Shown: positions 54,499-64,000 of the stretch, in pieces | Numbering within the stretch: position 1 is the stretch's first letter | Layout: each line of letters begins with the position of its first letter | Source: Psychroserpens algicola | GTDB taxonomy: Bacteria; Bacteroidota; Bacteroidia; Flavobacteriales; Flavobacteriaceae | NCBI RefSeq assembly: GCF_014526325.1 | Contig: NZ_JACNMJ010000002.1 | Coordinates: 434,001-498,000, forward strand | Length of the DNA: 64,000 bases | Direction: 5' to 3' | Program-made: the position numbers and the translations under genes | Notes under the pieces: generated by a model | Seen by the model: only the letters and a program-made list of their open reading frames with translations | The model's database searches: none | Told to the model about the DNA's origin: nothing

Positions 54499-55974
54499 AT
54501 GAGCGACGACAACAATATTTCAGAATTTAAAGCTAAAGATCAAAATATAGTTGATAATAAGGAACTTAACTTCTTAGAAGCCTTGATTCCAGTCATAATT
54601 CTTATGGGTATGCTTGCCTATAACATCTTTTTTGTTGAAGGTCAGGAATGGTTTGGCACCTACACCAATCAAATCATTTTACTTCTTGGAGGTTTAGTTG
54701 CGGCTATTGTTGGCATTTTCAATAAGGTAACTTTAGGAAGAATGCTAACTGAAGTTCTAGAAAATTTAAAAAGCGTTTTTATTCCTATTGTGATTTTACT
54801 ATTAGTTGGAGCACTAGCTGGCACATGGCTTGTGAGTGGTGTAATTCCTGCAATGGTCTACTATGGGTTGCAAGTGTTAAGTCCTGAGATATTTTTACCA
54901 GCTTCTGTTATTATTGCCGCCATAATTTCGATTGCAACAGGCAGTTCATGGACCACATCAGCAACGGTAGGTATTGCACTTGTTGGTATTGGAACAGCCC
55001 TTGGTGTTCATCCTGGAATGATTGCTGGAGCGGTAATTTCTGGTGCTTATTTTGGAGATAAAATGTCGCCTCTAAGCGACACAACCAACCTTGCGCCTGC
55101 TATGGCTGGAACCGATTTATTTACGCATATTAGATATATGGCGTTAACTACTGTACCGACCATAATTATAACCATTATTGTCTTTGCAATTTTAAGTGCG
55201 ACAATTGAAACCTCAGGTAATGCTGATATTAGTGATTTATTAGGCTCTATAGATGAAACTTTTAATATTTCTCCCTGGTTATTCTTAGTTCCAGGTGCTG
55301 TAATTGCTCTTATTTTAATGAAAACAAAACCCTTGATAGCTTTAGGTGTTGGCGTCGTTCTTGCAGGTGTTTTTGCATATATTTTTCAATCTGAAATTTT
55401 AACAACCGTATCTGAGTCTAAAACTGGAGCACTAATTAATGCCATTTTTACCGATACATCTATAGTTACAGATAACGACAAATTAAATGACTTGTTCTCT
55501 TCTGGCGGAATGAAAGGTATGCTTTGGACTATCTTTCTCATTATTTGCGCTATGATTTTTGGTGGCATAATGGATGGTATTGGTGCGCTATCAAGAATTA
55601 CTAAAGCATTACTATCTATTGCCACATCAATTTTAGGTTTATTTGCTGCTACAGTCGCAAGTTGCTTAGGTTTAAATATCATTGCTTCAGATCAATATCT
55701 CGCCATAGTTATTCCTGGGAAAATGTTTAAGAAAGCCTATGAAGACAGAGGTCTCGCTCCCGAAAACTTAAGTAGAACACTTGAAGATTCTGGTACAGTA
55801 ACATCGGTGCTTATTCCATGGAACACCTGTGGTGCTTACCAATCTGGAGTTTTAGGTGTTGGTGTAGGCGAATATTTCATCTATGCTATTTTTAATTGGC
55901 TAAGTCCGTTTACAACTTTACTGTTTGCTGCTTTCCGAATAAAAATCAAGCAAATTTCAGGTAAATTGGCATAG
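54499..55974 (+). CDS. nhaC: NhaC-family sodium/proton antiporter
   Basis: The protein has 491 residues with about twelve helices. NhaC signatures are visible: a stretch with GSSWTTSATVGIALVGIG, the GAYFGDKMSPLSDTTNLAPAMAGTDLF motif, and SDQYLAIVIPGKMFKKAYEDRGLAPENLSRTLEDSGTVTSVLIPWNTCGAY. It exports Na+ for protons and helps pH and salt homeostasis in marine bacteria. It has its own short upstream region and a stop well ahead of the peroxiredoxin promoter. Confidence 0.94.
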   Translation: MSDDNNISEFKAKDQNIVDNKELNFLEALIPVIILMGMLAYNIFFVEGQEWFGTYTNQIILLLGGLVAAIVGIFNKVTLGRMLTEVLENLKSVFIPIVILLLVGALAGTWLVSGVIPAMVYYGLQVLSPEIFLPASVIIAAIISIATGSSWTTSATVGIALVGIGTALGVHPGMIAGAVISGAYFGDKMSPLSDTTNLAPAMAGTDLFTHIRYMALTTVPTIIITIIVFAILSATIETSGNADISDLLGSIDETFNISPWLFLVPGAVIALILMKTKPLIALGVGVVLAGVFAYIFQSEILTTVSESKTGALINAIFTDTSIVTDNDKLNDLFSSGGMKGMLWTIFLIICAMIFGGIMDGIGALSRITKALLSIATSILGLFAATVASCLGLNIIASDQYLAIVIPGKMFKKAYEDRGLAPENLSRTLEDSGTVTSVLIPWNTCGAYQSGVLGVGVGEYFIYAIFNWLSPFTTLLFAAFRIKIKQISGKLA

Positions 55975-56009
55975 ACTATAAGGAAATAATTATTTAAAAT
56001 AGTTCTTCA

Positions 56010-56039
56010 TTGTTAATCGTTTAGCAATACATATCTTTG
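56010..56039 (+). promoter_or_regulatory. Bacteroidota promoter of peroxiredoxin
   Basis: TTG (56010-56012), a 19-nt spacer and TATCTTTG (56032-56039) match the TTG/TAnnTTTG consensus exactly. The -7 element ends 41 nt before the ATG at 56081, giving an ordinary 5' leader. Confidence 0.8.
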
Positions 56040-56080
56040 CAGCCAAATTTAAATTTTAACTCAAAAAAATAAATTAAAAA

Positions 56081-56719
56081 ATGGCTGTATTAGTAGGAAA
56101 AAAAGCACCTCAATTTAATGCACAAGCGGTTGTAAATGGTCGTGAATTCGTAAACAATTTTTCTTTGGATCAATTTGTAGGAGAGAAACATGTTGTGTTA
56201 TTCTTTTACCCAAAAGATTTCACTTTTGTTTGTCCGACAGAATTACACGCATTTCAAGAAAAATTAGAAGAATTTAAATCAAGAAATACTGAAGTTATTG
56301 CTGTATCTACAGATACTGAACAATCTCACTTTGGTTGGTTACAAATGGAAAAAAATCAAGGTGGTATTAAAGGTATCACTTATCCATTGGTTGCTGATAC
56401 TAATAAAACAATCTCTAAAAACTACGACGTTTTAGCAGGTGATTATTTTTATGACGAAAATGACATGCTACAAGCTGATGGAGAATTAGTTGCTTACCGT
56501 GGCTTATTTTTAATTGATAAAGAAGGTATTGTTCGTCATCAAATCGTAAACGATTTACCACTAGGTAGAAATGTAGATGAAGCATTACGTATGGTTGATG
56601 CCTTACAGTTTGTTGAAGAGAACGGAGAAGTTTGTCCGGCTAACTGGAATAAAGGAAAATCTGGAATGGAAGCTACACATGAAGGTGTTGCAGAATTTTT
56701 AGAAAAGCACGTGAACTAA
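56081..56719 (+). CDS. 2-Cys peroxiredoxin (AhpC/Prx1 type)
   Basis: The protein has 212 residues. The peroxidatic cysteine Cys51 is in FTFVCPTELHAF, the resolving cysteine Cys185 in GEVCPANW, and the helix starting VDEALRMVDALQF precedes it. The order matches typical 2-Cys peroxiredoxins, which reduce H2O2 and organic peroxides with thioredoxin or AhpF. A full Bacteroidota promoter lies upstream and a bidirectional terminator follows. katG is nearby at 57317, so two peroxide defences lie within 3 kb, though not in one operon. Confidence 0.95.
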   Translation: MAVLVGKKAPQFNAQAVVNGREFVNNFSLDQFVGEKHVVLFFYPKDFTFVCPTELHAFQEKLEEFKSRNTEVIAVSTDTEQSHFGWLQMEKNQGGIKGITYPLVADTNKTISKNYDVLAGDYFYDENDMLQADGELVAYRGLFLIDKEGIVRHQIVNDLPLGRNVDEALRMVDALQFVEENGEVCPANWNKGKSGMEATHEGVAEFLEKHVN

Positions 56720-56738
56720 TTCAGTTTCATGAAAAAAT

Positions 56739-56772
56739 AAAAAAAGCCACTCGATTTGAGTGGCTTTTTTTT
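56739..56772. terminator. Bidirectional terminator between Prx and ankyrin gene
   Basis: AAAAAAGCCACTC pairs with GAGTGGCTTTTTT around a 5-nt loop with A-run and T-run on both sides. It lies between convergent genes and can stop transcription from both. Confidence 0.9.
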
Positions 56773-57241
56773 ATTTCAATAATTCAAACAGAGTATTAAA
56801 TTGTTTTTCTAAAGCATGATCATAAGCAGATTTCCCTTCATTATCCTTAATGGATTTATCAGCGCCTTTACTCAAAAGTAGTTTAATGATAGCTTCCTTA
56901 TTATACATGGTTGCAAAAATCAATGGTGTTGTTCCCATTGTGTTTTTTGCATTAATATTTGCACCATTATCTATCAGTAATGTGGCCAGTTTTTCATTGC
57001 CTTTAAAACATAAACCAATCAATGCCGTATTTCCAGTAGCATCTTTAGCATCCAGTTCGGCATGATGTGCAATTAACGTTTTTGCAGCTTCTTCATTATC
57101 AAAATACGTAGCAAAAATCAGAGGTGTAAATCCTCTACCATCTTTAGCATTTACCAAATCTGGATGTTGAGCTAACATCGTTTCTATTGTTGACTGGTCT
57201 TTATTTCGTATCGCTTCAAAAAAAAGTTCTATGGTATTCAT
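56771..57241 (-). CDS. Ankyrin-repeat protein
   Basis: The start at ATG 57241 gives 156 residues (the open frame extends to 57286). Four ankyrin repeats are visible: VNAKDGRGFTPLIFATYFDNEEAAKTLIAHHA, LDAKDATGNTALIGLCFKGNEKLATLLIDNGA, INAKNTMGTTPLIFATMYNKEAIIKLLLSKGA and the final KDNEGKSAYDHALEKQF. Such proteins mediate protein contacts. In many bacteria an ankyrin gene lies beside catalase and supports its activity; here it follows katG on the same strand with a terminator between, so the pairing is suggestive. Confidence 0.88.
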   Translation of the reverse strand: MNTIELFFEAIRNKDQSTIETMLAQHPDLVNAKDGRGFTPLIFATYFDNEEAAKTLIAHHAELDAKDATGNTALIGLCFKGNEKLATLLIDNGANINAKNTMGTTPLIFATMYNKEAIIKLLLSKGADKSIKDNEGKSAYDHALEKQFNTLFELLK

Positions 57242-57258
57242 TAATTGAATTTTTAAAT

Positions 57259-57298
57259 TAAAAAAGGAATGAGTGTTGTATAGCACCCATTCCTTTAA
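57259..57298 (-). terminator. Rho-independent terminator of katG
   Basis: On the minus strand AAAGGAATG...GTG pairs with CAC...CATTCCTTT and runs into TTTTTT. It begins about 20 nt past the katG stop and ends just before the ankyrin gene start, so most katG transcripts should stop here. Confidence 0.8.
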
Positions 57299-57316
57299 AC
57301 TGTTATAAATTTCAGA

Positions 57317-59551
<2,235 letters not shown>

Positions 59552-59796
59552 TTAATGTGCATATAAAGTTAGAAAAAAATAGCGCTAATCCCGAACTGAA
59601 ACATATTTATAAATTATATCATAATTGATAAAATTTATTAAAATAAAAAAGTCAATAGTTAAAACAAATTAAGTAAGTGTTTCTATTATTTTTTATACAG
59701 ATAGCTATAGTTGACAAAAAAATAAAATATGTGGCACTTTTTTTGTAACTTATAAAAGAGTTATACGTCCAATTATTAATCTTAAAATTTATTCTT

Positions 59797-60039
59797 ATGT
59801 CAGATACAACTTATACAAAAATATTTTCGGGAAACTTCATTATTGTACAATTGGCGATGGACAGACTTAATGGCGCAGGAATTAATGCCATTATTAAAGA
59901 CGAATCTGAATCTGGTCGTTTGGGAGGTTTTGGCGCTGCTATTCAAGGCTATCAGGAGTTATTTGTTAGCGATGAAGAATTAGAACAGGCACAAGCCATT
60001 ATATCCAGTGTAAAAGAAGAACTAGAATCTCAAGAATAG
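59797..60039 (+). CDS. DUF2007-family small protein
   Basis: The protein has 80 residues. It fits DUF2007 (KIFSGNFIIVQLAMDRLNGAGINAIIKDESESGRLGGFG, then QELFVSDEELEQAQAII), a small beta-alpha fold related to signal-transduction domains of unknown function. It has no membrane segment. It lies divergent from katG and 25 bp from the convergent ABC-F gene. Confidence 0.85.
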   Translation: MSDTTYTKIFSGNFIIVQLAMDRLNGAGINAIIKDESESGRLGGFGAAIQGYQELFVSDEELEQAQAIISSVKEELESQE

Positions 60040-60064
60040 AAACATAAAACAATAAGGAAATGAG

Positions 60065-61714
<1,650 letters not shown>

Positions 61715-61766
61715 TTACAATTATTCTAATTTCCAAAGAAAAAACATTGCGAAAAGTTTCAGATTG

Positions 61767-61798
61767 CAAAAGTAGAAAAATCTAACGATTGTATGCAA
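61767..61798 (-). promoter_or_regulatory. Promoter of the ABC-F gene
   Basis: On the minus strand TTG (61798-61796), a 21-nt spacer and TACTTTTG (61774-61767) match the TTG/TAnnTTTG consensus. The -7 element ends 76 nt before the ATG at 61690. Confidence 0.6.
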
Positions 61799-61800
61799 CT

Positions 61801-61829
61801 AAACACCTTAAAATTTACAGGTGTTTTTA
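61801..61829 (+). terminator. Terminator-like hairpin between divergent genes
   Basis: AAACACCT pairs with AGGTGTTT around a 10-nt loop and is followed by T residues on the plus strand. It lies between two genes that start away from each other, so it ends no annotated gene. Confidence 0.45.
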
Positions 61830-61893
61830 TGGCATAACAACAGTAAAATCAACATTTAACAACGTATTAACAAGAGTTCCTACTTCCAAGCTT

Positions 61894-61901
61894 TATTTTT
61901 G
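61894..61901 (+). promoter_or_regulatory. -7 element upstream of the thioredoxin-fold lipoprotein
   Basis: TATTTTTG matches TAnnTTTG and ends 34 nt before the ATG at 61936. The expected TTG -33 element is absent at 18-22 nt upstream. Confidence 0.35.
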
Positions 61902-61935
61902 TTACAAATAGAACAGCCTACATTATAGTTATACT

Positions 61936-63360
61936 ATGAAATTTTTTTTAGTTACTTTTTTTATCACCTCACTCTTTTTGGGTTGTAACTCTAGTTCTGA
62001 ACATGGAGAAGTTGCTTATTTTGGTGGTGAAATTATTAACCCCAATAATAATTATGTGACGCTCTATTGCAGTGAAACTGAAAGAGACACGATTTATTTA
62101 GATCACAACAATCGTTTTATCCATAAAATTGAAAACCTAAAAACAGGTTTATATTCTTTTACTCATGGAGGTGAATACCAAACCTTACTAATAGAACCAA
62201 ACGATAGTATTTTATTTAGACTTAATACAACTGATTTTGACGAATCACTAGTGTACACAGGTCAAGGTTCGAAAAAGAATAATTATTTCATCAAAGCCTA
62301 TCTCAATGATGAAGTTGAAAGCAAGAAATTTTCTAAAAAGCAGCATTTGGAGCCTGATCAGTTTGAAACGGTTATCAAAGCTTTGAGAGAGCAAAAGATT
62401 GATGGTTTAAATCATTTTAATAGTGTTCATGAGACTTCCGATTTATTTAAGAAGATAGCTTTAGCAGGAATAAATTACAGCTACTACACCTATAAGGAAA
62501 TGTATCCTTTTGGATACTTTGGAAATAATAAATTAATTCATGTTAAAGATTTACCTGAAGACTTTTATGCCTACAGAACTGATGTCGATTTTAATGATGA
62601 AGCTTTAAGTGGTTTATATGCTTATAATAGATTCCTGCTTTGGCATTTTCAAAATATCGGACTTCAAAAATATTATGAAGACGGATCGCATTATGCCTTT
62701 GACAGACATGCTCTGGACTACAATCTCGAAAAAATAAATTTAATCGATAGTATTATCGAGAATAAAACTATTAAAAACTATGTGCTTATGTACGTCACTC
62801 GTGAGTTTATATTTAATAGTGATAATGCTGAAAAATCGAAAAGTATGCTGGATGCTTTTTTAGATAAAAGCACAGACAAAGAACATAATGATTACCTCAC
62901 CAATTTGGTTTCTGCTACCATAAATCTTTTTCCTGGCAATACAATCCCAGGAATAAAAATTGTAGATTTTAATAATAATGTGGTCGATTTACATTCGGTA
63001 ATCAATAAACCAACGGTAATTTATTGTTGGTCTTCTAATTTCAAAAGGAGCTATAGGAACAGTCATTACATGATGAAAAGTTTAAAGTCCAGATATCCTG
63101 ACATGAATTTTATAGCTATCAATATCAACGATATGAACTCACATTCTTGGAAAGAGACTTTAAACTTTCTTAAATATCCTACTGAAAATGAGTACATGTT
63201 TAAAAACCCAAATGAAGCTATAAAAACTTTTGCTATTGCCTATTCTCAAAAAGTGATTATCGTTGACGAAAATGGAAAAATTGTAAAGTCTAATGCAGAT
63301 TTATTTAGCAATGACATCAGCTATCAAATTGAAACAGCTCTAGCTTCTAATCAGCGATAA
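61936..63360 (+). CDS. Lipoprotein with thioredoxin-like fold but no CxxC
   Basis: The protein has 474 residues with a lipoprotein signal peptide (FLGC, Cys17). The body is polar and helical with no recognised family. The last 130 residues look like a TlpA/AhpC-type thioredoxin domain: PGNTIPGIKIVDFNNNVVDLHSV, then PTVIYCWSSNFKRSYRNSHYMMKSL, then MNFIAININ. Where TlpA has WASWCGPC, this has WSSNFKRS, so both catalytic cysteines are replaced (Phe369, Ser372). A redox role is therefore unlikely. It faces the periplasm or outer membrane. No operon partner is evident. Confidence 0.8.
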   Translation: MKFFLVTFFITSLFLGCNSSSEHGEVAYFGGEIINPNNNYVTLYCSETERDTIYLDHNNRFIHKIENLKTGLYSFTHGGEYQTLLIEPNDSILFRLNTTDFDESLVYTGQGSKKNNYFIKAYLNDEVESKKFSKKQHLEPDQFETVIKALREQKIDGLNHFNSVHETSDLFKKIALAGINYSYYTYKEMYPFGYFGNNKLIHVKDLPEDFYAYRTDVDFNDEALSGLYAYNRFLLWHFQNIGLQKYYEDGSHYAFDRHALDYNLEKINLIDSIIENKTIKNYVLMYVTREFIFNSDNAEKSKSMLDAFLDKSTDKEHNDYLTNLVSATINLFPGNTIPGIKIVDFNNNVVDLHSVINKPTVIYCWSSNFKRSYRNSHYMMKSLKSRYPDMNFIAININDMNSHSWKETLNFLKYPTENEYMFKNPNEAIKTFAIAYSQKVIIVDENGKIVKSNADLFSNDISYQIETALASNQR

Positions 63361-63397
63361 AAAAAACTCCTGAATAATATGTATTCAAGAGTTTTTA
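63361..63397. terminator. Bidirectional terminator before the transaldolase gene
   Basis: AAAAACTC-c-TGAATA pairs with TATTCA-a-GAGTTTTT around a 5-nt loop, with A and T runs on both sides. It lies between convergent genes. Confidence 0.85.
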
Positions 63398-63420
63398 AGT
63401 ATTGTATATCTGAAATTGGC

Positions 63421-64000
63421 TTAGTTACCTTTTTTATAATCGGCAAGAAACTTCTCTAATCCGATATCAGTTAGAGGATGCTTTAACAATCCTACAATAG
63501 AACTTAAAGGTCCGGTCATCACATCTGCTCCTAATTTAGCGCAATCAATAACATGCATGGTATGACGAACTGAAGCTGCTAATATTTCGGTATCAAAACC
63601 ATAGTTATCATAGATCATTCTAATTTCAGCTATAAGATTTAAGCCATCAGTAGAAATATCATCCAAACGACCAATAAAAGGCGATACATAAGTTGCTCCA
63701 GCTTTAGCTGCTAACAAAGCCTGACCAGGTGAAAATACAAGTGTAACATTGGTCTTTATACCTTTATCACTAAAATATTTACAAGCTTTAATACCATCTT
63801 TAATCATAGGTAGTTTAATCACAATCTGATCATGTAAATCGGCAAGAGCTTCTCCTTCTCTAACCATACCATCAAAATCTGTAGATATGACTTCAGCAGA
63901 TACATCACCATCAACAATATTACAAATATTGACGTAATGCTTCATAATGTTGTCATGGCCAGTAATGCCTTCTTTAGCCATTAATGATGGATTTGTAGTT
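63421..64000 (-). CDS. Transaldolase family protein, 5' end outside the window
   Basis: The gene ends at 63421 and runs off the right edge. The inferred codons before the internal ATG at 63981 read TTNPSL, the conserved active-site start of the family, so that ATG is not the true start. The visible part has [56 protein letters not shown] with the Schiff-base Lys in IKLPM. It fits the short transaldolase/fructose-6-phosphate aldolase (Fsa/TalC-like) subfamily, whose members are about 215 residues. It acts in the non-oxidative pentose phosphate pathway. Whether it is aldolase or transaldolase cannot be told here. Confidence 0.92.
   Translation of the reverse strand, partial: TTNPSLMAKEGITGHDNIMKHYVNICNIVDGDVSAEVISTDFDGMVREGEALADLHDQIVIKLPMIKDGIKACKYFSDKGIKTNVTLVFSPGQALLAAKAGATYVSPFIGRLDDISTDGLNLIAEIRMIYDNYGFDTEILAASVRHTMHVIDCAKLGADVMTGPLSSIVGLLKHPLTDIGLEKFLADYKKGN

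Noticed and set aside
59700-59760. Promoter TTGAC...TTTTTTTG before the DUF2007 gene
   Set aside because: The -7 half lacks the required TA and the spacing is too long, so I did not list it.

Overview
The window is a stretch of bacterial chromosome from the Bacteroidota, most likely the family Flavobacteriaceae. The DNA is AT-rich. Several genes carry the TAnnTTTG (-7) promoter element of that phylum. Proteins typical of the group are present: a type IX secretion sorting domain, a DUF6090 family, an OMP_b-brl_3-type outer-membrane receptor, LytTR and LytS systems, and TPR histidine kinases. I could not place it to genus. I saw no tRNA, rRNA, insertion sequence, prophage or CRISPR array.

Layout: 1-2.7 kb holds dnaK and a divergent Crp/Fnr-like regulator. 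2.8-6.8 kb holds L-serine dehydratase, a small anchored secreted protein, panB and a pseudouridine synthase. 6.8-8.8 kb (minus) has a NarL-type histidine kinase with two companions. 8.9-13.5 kb (minus) is a 5-oxoprolinase operon (pxpA, pxpB, pxpC) with an unorthodox Nramp-type transporter and a DUF2891 lipoprotein. A small decayed piece of comM lies at 13.6-13.8 kb; the intact comM is at 24.4-25.95 kb.

13.9-24.2 kb is the most unusual part. It begins with signalling genes: a LytTR protein lacking the phospho-acceptor aspartate, a 49-residue lipoprotein, a TPR histidine kinase and a LuxR-type response regulator with an in-frame stop at codon 7. Then follow a 70-residue exported peptide, a terminator-like hairpin, and an operon of a membrane-anchored protein, an HTTM-like membrane protein, an S41 protease, an outer-membrane receptor and a DCC-type CxxC protein. 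I read this as a candidate peptide export, processing or sensing system. That is inference.

26-36.9 kb holds an M15-like peptidase next to a membrane-anchored patatin, an SLC13 transporter, and a minus-strand run pabB, DUF3592, tilS, ade and yheT-like. 36.9-49.5 kb has a DEAD-box-type helicase, a sigma factor/small protein/MscS-like operon, an orphan ExbB-like protein, a LytS/LytTR pair with a GYF_2-like protein, three tandem DUF6090 paralogs, lpd and a PAS-LuxR regulator. 49.5-64 kb has a CPBP protease, an Lrp regulator divergent from a methionine gamma-lyase-like enzyme, a T9SS cargo protein, a YdjM-type protein, nhaC, a peroxiredoxin, an ankyrin protein, katG, a DUF2007 protein, an ABC-F ATPase, a thioredoxin-fold lipoprotein without CxxC, and a transaldolase cut by the right edge.

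Most genes are ordinary housekeeping or stress genes. The accessory, little-characterised parts are 13.6-24.2 kb, 26-29.5 kb, 38.6-40.2 kb and 44.6-46.9 kb.
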